From Tenacibaculum mesophilum (lineage in GTDB: Bacteria > Bacteroidota > Bacteroidia > Flavobacteriales > Flavobacteriaceae), in NCBI RefSeq assembly GCF_003867075.1, contig NZ_CP032544.1:2040001-2104000 (forward strand): a DNA stretch of 64,000 nt, written 5' to 3'. Made by a program: the position numbers and the translations under genes. The notes below the pieces were generated by a model that was not told where the DNA came from, searched no databases, and saw only the letters and a program-made list of their open reading frames with translations. This document shows, piece by piece, positions 9,286 to 16,809 of the stretch (its first letter is position 1; every line of letters starts with the position of its first letter).

Positions 9286-9579
9286 ATGAATTTTTTAACA
9301 GAAGATGTATCGTTTAAAGTATCTTGTGGTGGCAGAAACTGCTACCAGCTAGATTTAGGCTATAAAGTAATAGATTTTACTTTCTGCCAACTATTAGCCT
9401 TCAGGAAAAAAGTATTAGAACGCGCTTCGTACGAATCATTAGAAACGATTATCGACGGTGATAACTTCGTACTCCTTTTTGCAGCAGACAACAAACACTT
9501 ATTATTCTTAGATGTACCTCAACTTATAGAATTACGAGAACTTCTTTTAGCTGTTTTTAAGCAGAAAACCCTTTACTAA
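9286..9579 (+). CDS. DUF6686 family small protein
   Basis: 97 residues from the ATG at 9286. A longer in-frame opening from 9220 exists, but it would run back through the terminator and promoter, so the shorter start is chosen. The protein contains a CGGRNCYQLDLGYKVIDFTFCQLLAFRKKV stretch with three cysteines and a LLFLDVPQLIELRELL helix. I recall such short proteins in flavobacteria as DUF6686, but no function is known. It sits upstream of ferritin, separated by about 80 bases; cotranscription is possible but not shown. Confidence 0.7.
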   Translation: MNFLTEDVSFKVSCGGRNCYQLDLGYKVIDFTFCQLLAFRKKVLERASYESLETIIDGDNFVLLFAADNKHLLFLDVPQLIELRELLLAVFKQKTLY

Positions 9580-9661
9580 GACTAGCTTTAAATTAGGCAC
9601 TCCATTCTTTTTAAAGCCTTATAATCTGTATCTTTATAGTATTAAAACTAAACAAAATATT

Positions 9662-10168
9662 ATGGAAACAGCAATAAGAAGAGACATGATTTTAGACGTG
9701 GAAGTAGTTGATTTGCTAAACCACCAAATAACAATGGAGCAACAAGCCTCTTCTAAGTATTTAGCGATGGCCTCTTGGTGCGACCAAAGAGAACTTAGAA
9801 ATAGTGCAGCATACTTTTATAAGCAAGCGGAAGAAGAAAGAGAGCACATGATGAAAATTTTTAAATTCGTTAACGATAATGGCGGTAGTGCAATGTCACC
9901 TGTAGCTACTGAAGTTTCTCACGAATTTGAAAGCTTACGAGCTATTTTTGAAGCTTCTTTAGATGCAGAAATAGAAGTTACCAAATCAATTCATCACGTA
10001 TTTAAAACTGCAAGAAAAGTAGGCGATTTCACTTCTGAAATCTTTTTACAATGGTTTGTAACAGAACAAGCCGAAGAAGAAGAAAAAGTAAGAGACATTT
10101 TAGACTTAATCGATTTAATGGAAGGTATGCCTTTAAAAATGATTGATGAGCGCATTCCTACTGAATAA
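9662..10168 (+). CDS. ftnA: Bacterial non-haem ferritin
   Basis: 168-residue four-helix iron-storage protein; 24-mers oxidise Fe(II) and store it as a mineral core. Ferroxidase ligands fit the bacterial ferritin spacing: Glu26, Tyr33, Glu59 and His62 (E-x6-Y and E-x2-H), with further Glu residues in the EAEEEE-like third and fourth helices (TEQAEEEEKVRDIL). Full length for the family. It is closely followed by a bidirectional terminator shared with the convergent ahcY. Confidence 0.93.
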   Translation: METAIRRDMILDVEVVDLLNHQITMEQQASSKYLAMASWCDQRELRNSAAYFYKQAEEEREHMMKIFKFVNDNGGSAMSPVATEVSHEFESLRAIFEASLDAEIEVTKSIHHVFKTARKVGDFTSEIFLQWFVTEQAEEEEKVRDILDLIDLMEGMPLKMIDERIPTE

Positions 10169-10191
10169 AACAAAACGTTTATAAAAAGCAT

Positions 10192-10226
10192 AAAAAAATC
10201 CCGCAACAATGTTGCGGGATTTTTTG
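10192..10226. terminator. Bidirectional terminator between ftnA and ahcY
   Basis: Perfect stem ATCCCGCAAC / GTTGCGGGAT with A run on one side and T run on the other, lying between convergent genes. Confidence 0.9.
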
Positions 10227-10273
10227 TGTCTTGATTCTTGATTCTAAAATCTCAAATCTATAATAATCTAAAT

Positions 10274-11590
10274 CTAATATCTATAGTGTTCTGGCTTGTA
10301 TGGACCTTCAACAGTTACACCAATATATTTCGCTTGGTCTTCACGTAACTCAGTTAACTCTACACCAATCTTAGCTAAGTGTAATTTTGCTACTTTTTCA
10401 TCTAAGTGTTTTGGTAACATGTACACCTCGTTTTTATACGCATCAGAATTATTCCATAACTCGATTTGCGCTAAAGTTTGATTTGTAAATGAGTTAGACA
10501 TTACAAAACTTGGGTGACCAGTAGCACAACCTAAGTTTACTAAACGTCCTTCTGCTAATACGATAATATCGTTTCCTTTAACTGTATACTTATCAACCTG
10601 AGGTTTAATTTCAACCTTAGTATCACCGTATGTTTCATTTAACCAAGCCATTTGGATTTCGTTATCAAAGTGACCGATGTTACAAACGATTGTTTTGTCC
10701 TTCATTGCCTCAAAATGCTCAGAACGAACGATATCTTTGTTACCAGTTGTAGTAATTACGATATCAGCATTTCCAACAACAGTTTCTAATTTCTTTACTT
10801 CAAAACCGTCCATTGCAGCTTGTAACGCACAAATAGGATCAATTTCAGTAACAGTAACAATAGAACCAGCTCCACGGAAAGACGCCGCAGTACCTTTACC
10901 AACATCACCATAACCACAAACCACTACTCTTTTACCAGCTAACATTACATCCGTAGCACGACGAATTGCATCAACTGCAGATTCTTTACATCCGTACTTA
11001 TTGTCAAACTTCGATTTAGTAACCGAGTCATTTACGTTAATAGCAGGCATTGGTAACGTTCCGTTTTTCATACGCTCGTATAAACGGTGTACTCCAGTCG
11101 TAGTTTCTTCAGACAACCCTTTAATTCCAGGAGCTAACTCAGGATATTTATCTAAAACCATATTGGTTAAATCTCCACCATCATCTAAAATCATGTTTAA
11201 TGGCTTCTTATCTTCACCAAAGAATAATGTTTGTTCAATACACCAATCAAACTCTTCCTCGTTCATACCTTTCCAAGCATACACAGGAGTTCCAGCAGCA
11301 GCAATAGCAGCAGCAGCTTGATCTTGCGTAGAGAAAATATTACAAGAACTCCAAGTAACCTCAGCTCCTAAAGCCTGTAATGTTTCAATTAAAACCGCAG
11401 TTTGAATCGTCATGTGTAAACATCCTGCAATTCTTGCTCCCTTTAAAGGTTGCTCATCTTTGTACTCTTCGCGTAAACTCATTAACCCTGGCATTTCAGC
11501 TTCTGCCAATTCAATCTCTTTTCTTCCCCAATCAGCTAAAGAAATATCTTTAACTTTGTAAGGAACATATGTCGCGGTTTTTGTGCTCAT
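10274..11590 (-). CDS. ahcY: Adenosylhomocysteinase
   Basis: 438-residue NAD-dependent enzyme that splits S-adenosylhomocysteine into adenosine and homocysteine, relieving product inhibition of methyltransferases. Recognised by the substrate-domain blocks ([46 protein letters not shown]), the Rossmann motif [15 protein letters not shown] and the C-terminal NAD-contact tail [12 protein letters not shown]. Full length. Divergent from the phosphopantetheinyl transferase gene, with a promoter element in the 62-bp gap. No SAH riboswitch is visible upstream; the leader is too short. Confidence 0.97.
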   Translation of the reverse strand: MSTKTATYVPYKVKDISLADWGRKEIELAEAEMPGLMSLREEYKDEQPLKGARIAGCLHMTIQTAVLIETLQALGAEVTWSSCNIFSTQDQAAAAIAAAGTPVYAWKGMNEEEFDWCIEQTLFFGEDKKPLNMILDDGGDLTNMVLDKYPELAPGIKGLSEETTTGVHRLYERMKNGTLPMPAINVNDSVTKSKFDNKYGCKESAVDAIRRATDVMLAGKRVVVCGYGDVGKGTAASFRGAGSIVTVTEIDPICALQAAMDGFEVKKLETVVGNADIVITTTGNKDIVRSEHFEAMKDKTIVCNIGHFDNEIQMAWLNETYGDTKVEIKPQVDKYTVKGNDIIVLAEGRLVNLGCATGHPSFVMSNSFTNQTLAQIELWNNSDAYKNEVYMLPKHLDEKVAKLHLAKIGVELTELREDQAKYIGVTVEGPYKPEHYRY

Positions 11591-11625
11591 ATTTTTGTAT
11601 ATTTATGTATCTTAAATTTGAGTCG

Positions 11626-11633
11626 CAAAATTA
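11626..11633 (-). promoter_or_regulatory. Putative -7 box for ahcY
   Basis: On the minus strand this reads TAATTTTG, matching TAnnTTTG, 36 bases upstream of the ahcY ATG. Confidence 0.5.
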
Positions 11634-11652
11634 CGAAATAACTTTCTAAAAT

Positions 11653-12279
11653 ATGCCTCTTTACAAAACATTAACGGTAAACAACCATGCTAAAGCATTG
11701 ATTTGGAAGATTGAAGAATCTTTTGAACAACTTTCTAACGGTGTTTCTTTAACAAAAGGAAATCAACAAAGAGTAGACGGCATGAAGTCCGATTTACACC
11801 AAAGAGGCTTTATGAGCGTACGCCATTTACTAAAAGAAGTTGGTTATACCGATGATGATTTACTATACGATGGCTACGGTAAACCACACTTAAAAGACGG
11901 CAAATTTATTTCAATCACCCATTCATTTACCTTTTCGGCAATTATTATTTCCGATACACAACCTGTGGGAATAGATATTGAAATGCAGCGCGACAAAATT
12001 GTGAAAATCGCACACAAATTCACTCCTATAGAAGAATACAAATCTATTGCCAACCACGATGCTTTGGTAAGCAAATTAACTATTGTTTGGGGCGCCAAAG
12101 AAAGCTTGTATAAAATCTACGGAAAGAAAAAATTGCTCTTCTTAGAAAACATTTATATTGAAGATTTCTCTTTTGACACCAATCAAACCACAGGAAAAAT
12201 CTTGTACGAAGGACAAACCTCTGAGTACGACATTCACTTTTTAGAAATGGAAGGATTCACCTGCGTATGCGCTTGTTAA
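11653..12279 (+). CDS. 4'-phosphopantetheinyl transferase superfamily protein
   Basis: 208-residue Sfp/AcpT-type transferase that moves the phosphopantetheine arm of CoA onto a carrier-protein serine. The two family signatures are visible: VGIDIE with the Mg-binding Asp108, and WGAKESLYK (residues 146-154, the W-x-x-KE-x-x-x-K motif). The carrier protein (fatty acid ACP or another) cannot be told from sequence. It diverges from ahcY, a pairing I recall from other flavobacteria. The tail past the stop is repeat-like DNA rather than a clear terminator. Confidence 0.88.
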   Translation: MPLYKTLTVNNHAKALIWKIEESFEQLSNGVSLTKGNQQRVDGMKSDLHQRGFMSVRHLLKEVGYTDDDLLYDGYGKPHLKDGKFISITHSFTFSAIIISDTQPVGIDIEMQRDKIVKIAHKFTPIEEYKSIANHDALVSKLTIVWGAKESLYKIYGKKKLLFLENIYIEDFSFDTNQTTGKILYEGQTSEYDIHFLEMEGFTCVCAC

Positions 12280-12296
12280 AAAATACCTAGTCTAAA

Positions 12297-12440
12297 ACCC
12301 AAAAACCTCGCACTCGCAACTTTACCACTATGAGACTTTGAAGCTCTACATCTTTGCAACTAAAAAACTCTGCCACTCCAAAACTCTGAAAACTCTGCAA
12401 CTAAAAAACTTTGCCACTAAAAAATCTCCAAAAACCTTTC
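12297..12440. repeat. Degenerate short repeats of CTTTGC(A/C)ACT type
   Basis: Several imperfect copies of CTTTGCAACT or CTCTGCCACT, most followed by AAAAAACT, occur between 12330 and 12430. No coding potential. They resemble low-complexity spacers common in flavobacterial intergenic DNA; function unknown. Confidence 0.55.
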
Positions 12441-12466
12441 CCGCACAACAACAGCTTAACTTTAGT

Positions 12467-12474
12467 AACTTTGC
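12467..12474 (+). promoter_or_regulatory. -7 box (TAACTTTG) for the thiamine-type operon
   Basis: Perfect TAnnTTTG element 22 bases before the ATG at 12497. No THI box (TPP riboswitch) precedes it. Confidence 0.5.
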
Positions 12475-12496
12475 ATCTTTCTAATTAGGAACAACC

Positions 12497-12757
12497 ATGA
12501 AAATATCCGTAGAATTGACCTTAAGTCCGCTTCAGAACGAATTTGAAGAACCAATTATCAATTTCATCAAAAAACTAAGAGCCTCGGGATTAACCGTATT
12601 AGAAAATCCGTTAAGCACACAAGTGTATGGAGATTATGATACTGTGATGCGTTTGGTTACTTCAGAATTGAAAAATGCCTTTGAATTGATTGACAACGGA
12701 TTGCTATTTATGAAAATCGTAAAAACCGATCGTAGCGATTATGAGCCAACTTTTTGA
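12497..12757 (+). CDS. MTH1187/YkoF-type thiamine-binding protein
   Basis: 86-residue protein matching the DUF77/MTH1187 family of small ferredoxin-fold thiamine-binding proteins: MKISVELTLSPL at the start, then GLTVLENPLSTQVYGDYDTVM and a C-terminal MKIVKTDRS strand. No signal peptide, so it is cytosolic. The pnuC-like start lies 17 bases inside its end, so the two are tightly coupled. It is the main reason for reading the operon as thiamine uptake rather than nicotinamide riboside uptake. Confidence 0.78.
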   Translation: MKISVELTLSPLQNEFEEPIINFIKKLRASGLTVLENPLSTQVYGDYDTVMRLVTSELKNAFELIDNGLLFMKIVKTDRSDYEPTF

Positions 12758-13373
12758 TTTCCTTTTTGGGCAGTATGCTGATTACAATCCTATTGATGTT
12801 TGGCTAGAAATTATTGCCGTTATCTTTGGGTTTTTATCCGTTTGGTATTCTAAACAGAATAAAATTTGGGTATTCCCTACGGGGATGATTAGCACCGCTA
12901 TTTTTGTGTACCTCTTGTTAAAATGGGAACTGTTAGGTGATATGATGATTAACGGGTACTACTTTATTATGAGTGTATACGGTTGGTATATCTGGACGCG
13001 AAAAGTAGATGCCACCCATGTAACTCCTATCTCTAGAACCACACTTAAAGAAAAAAAACAAAGTGTAGCCATATTTGTAGCCACCTTGGTTTTTGTCTAT
13101 GCTGTGTATACTATTTTTGATAAATGGACAAGCTGGACAGCTTATGTAGACACCGTTACTACTGCCATTTTCTTTGTAGGAATGTGGCTCATGGCAAAAC
13201 GAAAAATAGAAAACTGGATTTATTGGATTATTGGCGATATTATCTCTGTTCCACTGTACTTTTACAAAGGATTTACCTTTACCAGTTTTCAATATTTATT
13301 ATTTACCTTTATAGCAATTGCAGGATATTTAGCATGGAAAAAGCACTTACACAACAACCCATCAACCTTGTAA
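12741..13373 (+). CDS. PnuC-family transporter, probably thiamine (PnuT-like)
   Basis: 210-residue integral membrane protein with the PnuC pattern: an N-terminal helix, IAVIFGFLSVWYSKQNKIWVFPTGMIS, then YYFIMSVYGWYIWTRK, TAIFFVGMWLMAKRKIENWIYWIIGDIISVPLYFYKG and a last helix. PnuC carriers pass vitamins by facilitated diffusion and rely on a cytosolic kinase to trap the substrate. In Bacteroidota, PnuT paralogues carry thiamine; the upstream thiamine-binding protein supports that, while the downstream NadR-like ATPase would also fit nicotinamide riboside. It overlaps both neighbours. Confidence 0.85.
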   Translation: MSQLFDFLFGQYADYNPIDVWLEIIAVIFGFLSVWYSKQNKIWVFPTGMISTAIFVYLLLKWELLGDMMINGYYFIMSVYGWYIWTRKVDATHVTPISRTTLKEKKQSVAIFVATLVFVYAVYTIFDKWTSWTAYVDTVTTAIFFVGMWLMAKRKIENWIYWIIGDIISVPLYFYKGFTFTSFQYLLFTFIAIAGYLAWKKHLHNNPSTL

Positions 13374-13987
13374 AGGTGGTATTATTTGGACCTGAAAGCA
13401 CAGGAAAAACAACACTTTCTGGTCAATTAGCACGTCATTATAATACCGTTTGGGCTCCCGAATTTGCGCGTGAATACTTGCAAGATAAGTGGAACAACGA
13501 ACGTAAAACTTGTGAGCAACACGATTTAATTCCGATTGCTGAAGGACAAATGGACTTGGAAAATGAATTGGCTAAAAAAGCGGATAAAGTACTCATCTGT
13601 GATACCGATTTATTGGAAACCAAAGTATATTCTGAAGAATATTATGGCGGATTCGTAGATCCGAAATTAGACGAGGCTGCTATTGCAAATACTTACGATA
13701 TTTATTTCTTAACCTACATCGATACGCCTTGGGAAGCGGATGATTTACGCGACAGACCCGAGCAACGATTGGAAATGTTTAAAGCCTTTGAAAATGCGTT
13801 GAAAAAATACAACCGTCCGTATGTATTGTTAAAAGGAGACAAAGAAACCCGCTTAAAAAAAGCAGTCGAAATTATTGATGCGTTACTCGCTAAAAAAGAA
13901 AACTTATACTCTTTTTCCGACACCCTTACCGATTTAGACATGCACTTCATGCACCAATCACCCGACACGCCTAATTACGATATGTAA
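13334..13987 (+). CDS. NadR-like ATP-binding protein (vitamin kinase candidate)
   Basis: 217 residues from the ATG at 13334, overlapping the transporter gene by 40 bases. The frame opens earlier, but that part is out-of-frame transporter sequence. The P-loop GPESTGKT is at residues 19-26 and is followed by TVWAPEFAREYLQ and VLICDTDLLETKVYSEEYYG, the hallmarks of the NadR ribosylnicotinamide-kinase-like AAA ATPase. In this operon it is the expected metabolic trap for the vitamin brought in by the PnuC-like protein. Substrate (thiamine versus nicotinamide riboside) is unresolved. Confidence 0.8.
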   Translation: MEKALTQQPINLVKVVLFGPESTGKTTLSGQLARHYNTVWAPEFAREYLQDKWNNERKTCEQHDLIPIAEGQMDLENELAKKADKVLICDTDLLETKVYSEEYYGGFVDPKLDEAAIANTYDIYFLTYIDTPWEADDLRDRPEQRLEMFKAFENALKKYNRPYVLLKGDKETRLKKAVEIIDALLAKKENLYSFSDTLTDLDMHFMHQSPDTPNYDM

Positions 13988-13999
13988 GTATTGCTAAAC

Positions 14000-14141
14000 G
14001 TCATTCCGAACGACGAAGGAGGAGGAACCTCATCAATAAGAGTAACTACTATCCTTTAAAACTCCCAACACTCAACTAAAAGATTTAGCTCCGCTGAACC
14101 TTGCGGTTTCTCACTTCCGTTCCACTACAGTTCGAAATGAC
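14000..14141. repeat. Palindromic-ended repeat, tandem copy 1
   Basis: Bounded by GTCATTCCGAAC and GTTCGAAATGAC (inverted repeat, one mismatch). First of three near-identical copies with period 179/156 bp; linkers (tattaatttataacatgaaataaac) are also repeated. Confidence 0.85.
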
Positions 14142-14178
14142 AACTATTAATTTATAACATGAAATAAACAATCTGAAC

Positions 14179-14297
14179 GTCATTCCGAACGACGAAGGAG
14201 GAGGAATCTCATCAATAAGAGTAACTACTACCCTTTAAAATTCCCAACACCCAACTAAAAGATTTCTCACTTCCGTTCCACTACAGTTCGAAATGAC
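14179..14297. repeat. Palindromic-ended repeat, tandem copy 2 (23-bp deletion)
   Basis: Same ends as copy 1. It lacks exactly 23 internal bases (AGCTCCGCTGAACC...GTTT), a loss bounded by TTT at both sides, which suggests slippage between short direct repeats. Confidence 0.85.
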
Positions 14298-14334
14298 AAC
14301 TATTAATTTATAACATGAAATAAACAACCTGAAC

Positions 14335-14476
14335 GTCATTCCGAACGACGAAGGAGGAGGAATCTCATCAATAAGAGTAACTACTATCCTTTAAAACTCC
14401 TAACTCTCAACTAAAAGATTTAGCTCCGCTGAACCTTGCGGTTTCTCACTTCCGTTCCACTACAGTTCGAAATGAC
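14335..14476. repeat. Palindromic-ended repeat, tandem copy 3
   Basis: Full-length copy with the 23-bp segment present; directly followed by a further related piece, GTCATTTCGAGCGATAGCG. The whole stretch 13988-14600 has no believable gene. Confidence 0.85.
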
Positions 14477-14611
14477 GTACGTTTTGTCATTTCGAGCGAT
14501 AGCGAGAAATCTGCTTAATTCTAGTTACGAATACCCTTTAAAGTTCCCAACTCTCACCAATAAGAGTCACTTCGATTATTAAGCCCCCTTTACAAACAAC
14601 AATAGATTCCC

Positions 14612-14619
14612 TATATTTG
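14612..14619 (+). promoter_or_regulatory. -7 box (TATATTTG) for arfB
   Basis: Perfect TAnnTTTG element 17 bases before the arfB ATG. Confidence 0.5.
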
Positions 14620-14636
14620 AGACATTCACAAACACT

Positions 14637-15038
14637 ATGAACAAAGAACAACTTTTAAAAGAACTCAACTTTAAAGCCGTACGAAGCTCTGGTGCGGGCG
14701 GACAGCATGTAAACAAGGTATCCTCTAAAGTAGAATTAAGTTTTACGATTGAAGACTCGTTAGAACTCTCGGACAAAGAAAAAGCACTACTCCTTAAAAA
14801 CTTAGCCAACAGACTCTCTAAAGAAAATACGCTTATACTAAGCTCACAAGAAAGCCGCTCACAACACCGCAACAAAGAATTGGTTACCGAACGTTTTTTT
14901 AACCTTTTAGCACAAGCCTTGGTAGTACCCAAAGTACGCAAAGCTACCAAACCTAAAAAAGCAGCGATTGCCAAACGTTTGGATGCTAAAAAACAACAGG
15001 CTGAAAAAAAAGAAAACCGAAAAAAGTTTCGGTTTTGA
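14637..15038 (+). CDS. arfB: Alternative ribosome-rescue factor, peptidyl-tRNA hydrolase
   Basis: 133-residue class-I release-factor-like protein that frees ribosomes stalled without a stop codon by hydrolysing peptidyl-tRNA. The catalytic GGQ is at residues 21-23 inside SSGAGGQHVNKVSSKVEL, and the C-terminal tail is strongly basic (KKAAIAKRLDAKKQQAEKK...), as needed to enter the empty mRNA channel. There is no codon-recognition domain, so it is not RF1/RF2. It is bounded by repeat DNA on both sides, with the attC-like element starting about 45 bases after the stop. Confidence 0.93.
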   Translation: MNKEQLLKELNFKAVRSSGAGGQHVNKVSSKVELSFTIEDSLELSDKEKALLLKNLANRLSKENTLILSSQESRSQHRNKELVTERFFNLLAQALVVPKVRKATKPKKAAIAKRLDAKKQQAEKKENRKKFRF

Positions 15039-15083
15039 TTTTATAAAATACTTTACTTTAAAATAAAGCAGATTTAATGTTTT

Positions 15084-15214
15084 CCAACGGCTCTGTATAA
15101 AGTTTGTTGCGTGTTTTCAAGCTAAAAGTAAGTAAATTATTACTGATTATAAAGTCCGCGAAGACTTTCGAAAGTAAGCAATTAGCCAGCAATAAGGTTT
15201 ATACTTTGTTAGGC
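15084..15214 (-). repeat. attC-like imperfect inverted repeat (integron-type recombination site candidate)
   Basis: About 131 bp. On the minus strand it begins GCCTAAC (fits RYYYAAC) at 15214-15208 and ends near GCCGTTGG at 15084. The two ends are imperfect inverted repeats of each other: the plus-strand left arm has CAACGG..GTATAAAG..TGTTGC, and the right arm contains GCAATAAGGTTTATAC and GTTAGGC. A second GCCTAAC at 15917 bounds the two small genes on the other side, matching a gene-cassette layout. The terminal GTTGGAA does not exactly fit GTTRRRY. Confidence 0.45.
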
Positions 15215-15218
15215 ATTT

Positions 15219-15506
15219 TTATTTTTGTCCAACTTTAGATTTTGCTTTCTTATAATTCTTTGATGTCATCAAAAAAAATGCTACACAGCCAAAAATCATA
15301 ACAGTTAAAAAAAACCAATTTAGAGGCGGAATTTCTTCAACTTTTTCAAAGGAAATCATATTTCCAATTATAGCACAAGAAATTGCTAGACATATTTCAA
15401 AAAATAGTCTATATGTATTACTTGTTTCTAAATAATCTTCTCTTACTAGATTGATAGTAATTTCTTCAGGAGCTTCAACAGTTGTATTAACATTTATACT
15501 AGCCAT
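15219..15506 (-). CDS. Small membrane protein of unknown function (cassette gene 2)
   Basis: 95 residues. The N-terminal 30 or so residues are polar (SINVNTTVEAPEEITINL). Two hydrophobic segments follow (LFFEICLAISCAIIGNMISF and WFFLTVMIFGCVAFFLM), and the C-terminus is Lys-rich. This suggests a two-helix membrane protein. Its start lies 8 bases inside the upstream gene, so the pair is translationally coupled. Both lie between two GTTAGGC/GCCTAAC sites. I do not recognise the family; the pair could be an effector with a membrane partner, but that is speculation. Confidence 0.65.
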   Translation of the reverse strand: MASINVNTTVEAPEEITINLVREDYLETSNTYRLFFEICLAISCAIIGNMISFEKVEEIPPLNWFFLTVMIFGCVAFFLMTSKNYKKAKSKVGQK

Positions 15507-15888
15507 TATTAACCTCCTCTCCTAAATAAAATGAATATTCAATTCTCTTTAAATTACTGTCAGTAAGCCCATATATAACATAGGTAAAGTATAATTTTCG
15601 ATTCGCTAATGTTCCAAGTTTCCATAACTTTTTATTATATGAACCCAAGACATTATTATAATTAGTAAATAAAATTTCTAAAGTTGTATCATTAAGAACT
15701 TTTGCAGACCGTTTTAACTCGTTTTTTTCAGAATCGTCTGTATTAAATTTAAGAATTAGTGTCAATGAATTATCATCTTGAGCTTTAAGCTCTATTTCCA
15801 AATCCTTTGATTCCTCTGTAATTACAGTTCCATTTGAAACTAAATCGTAATCGCCTGATTTTATTGAAGTTTTAATTTCCATTTCCAA
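15499..15888 (-). CDS. Hypothetical small protein (cassette gene 1)
   Basis: 129 residues, polar and probably beta-rich (MEIKTSIKSGDYDLVSNGTVITEESKDLEIELKAQ...), with no signal peptide or membrane segment. An alternative in-frame ATG lies two codons in. It is the first gene of the two-gene unit on the minus strand, overlapping the membrane-protein gene by 8 bases. The leader between the boundary GCCTAAC site (15917) and the ATG is only about 28 bases, so a promoter inside the cassette is unlikely unless it overlaps the site. No family recognised. Confidence 0.65.
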   Translation of the reverse strand: MEMEIKTSIKSGDYDLVSNGTVITEESKDLEIELKAQDDNSLTLILKFNTDDSEKNELKRSAKVLNDTTLEILFTNYNNVLGSYNKKLWKLGTLANRKLYFTYVIYGLTDSNLKRIEYSFYLGEEVNNG

Positions 15889-16020
15889 ATTTTATTTTTC
15901 CTGTCATTTTAATTTTGCCTAACTCGTTATATATCAAACTTTAGTTCTTTTATCCCGATAAAAACATAGAATATCATAAGGTTTAGCTATTTTATATCCT
16001 CATATTAGTTAAAGTCTAAT

Positions 16021-16040
16021 ATGTTAGACTTTAATGAAAT
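16021..16040. terminator. Short perfect hairpin, possible terminator
   Basis: Stem AAAGTCTAA / TTAGACTTT with loop TATG (16015-16036). It lies just past the stop of the minus-strand micro-ORF, as a terminator would, but the T tail is weak. Confidence 0.35.
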
Positions 16041-16049
16041 TACAAATAT

Positions 16050-16175
16050 TTATTTTTTACGTTTTGGTGGTTTTAATGATGGCGTGTTTCCTGGCGTGTC
16101 TTTATTATCTCTTTGTCTTTGATCTGGTTTTCCAGTTGATTTTGCTATCCTTTTTGGTCCTGGTTTAAGTGCCAT
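16050..16175 (-). CDS. Very basic 41-residue micro-protein
   Basis: A short open frame: MALKPGPKRIAK...GKPDQRQRDNKDTPG...LKPPKRKK then stop. It is rich in Lys, Arg, Pro and Gly with no hydrophobic stretch, so it would be disordered and nucleic-acid-binding in character. An A-rich leader (aaaaagtaaaaaatt) precedes the ATG. The composition is unlike the surrounding intergenic DNA and codon choice is sensible. I have a vague memory of similar short flavobacterial proteins, but function is unknown. It sits directly between the cassette and the tandem repeat array. Confidence 0.5.
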   Translation of the reverse strand: MALKPGPKRIAKSTGKPDQRQRDNKDTPGNTPSLKPPKRKK

Positions 16176-16326
16176 AATTTTTTACTTTTTAATGTTAATT
16201 GATTTTACAATCTCCTGTAAACTTAAAAAAACTCCACCACACATTCTTACGGAATCCCATAAGCTCAACTATTTAGGTTATAAAAGTTGTTTTTTAGAGT
16301 AGCAACGGTTCTTTATATCGCTGTTT

Positions 16327-16809
16327 GGGTCGCTGATATCACGGCATGCTCCGTTAACACCGCGGCACGGGTCGCTGATACTACGGCACGCTCCGTTAAC
16401 ATCACGGCACGGGTCGCTGATATCATGGCATGCTCCGTTAACACCACGGCACGGGTCGCTGATATCACGGCACGCTCCGTTAACACCACGGCATGGGTCG
16501 CTGATATCACGGCATGCTCCGTTGACACCACGGCACGAGTCGCTGATACTACGGCATGCTCCGTTAACACCACGGCATGGGTCGCTGATACTACGGCATG
16601 CTCCGTTGACACCACGGCACGGGTCGCTGATACTACGGCATGCTCCGTTAACATCACGGCACGGGTCGCTGATACTACGGCATGCTCCGTTAACATCACG
16701 GCACGGGTCGCTGATACTACGGCATGCTCCGTTGACACCACGGCATGGGTCGCTGATACTACGGCGTGCTCCGTTAATACCACGGCACGGGTCGCTGATA
16801 CTGCGGCTA
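16327..16809. repeat. 42-bp tandem repeat array, 11 full copies plus a partial
   Basis: Eleven complete 42-bp units start with GGGTCGCTGAT (GAGTCGCTGAT in copy 6) and a twelfth is cut off after about 21 bp. Each unit is a dimer of two related 21-bp halves, one ending ACGGCAT and one starting GCTCCGTTAACACC. Base composition is much more GC-rich than the neighbourhood. All differences I can see between copies are transitions (C/T or A/G). Long open frames run through it on both strands only because 42 is a multiple of 3. There are no unique spacers, so this is not CRISPR. Confidence 0.9.

Noticed and set aside
10677-11321. Plus-strand frames opposite ahcY
   Set aside because: Antisense shadows of a highly conserved gene, with no leader or family match.
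13124-13333. Longer start for the NadR-like ATPase
   Set aside because: The extra sequence is an out-of-frame reading of the PnuC-like gene; the P-loop follows naturally from the ATG at 13334.
16015-16036. GTTAGAC at 16024 as the far end of a second attC
   Set aside because: It is fully explained by a perfect short hairpin, and its neighbourhood shows little complementarity to the GCCTAAC end at 15917.
16327-16809. CRISPR array
   Set aside because: Units are directly adjacent with no unique spacers, and no cas genes are present.
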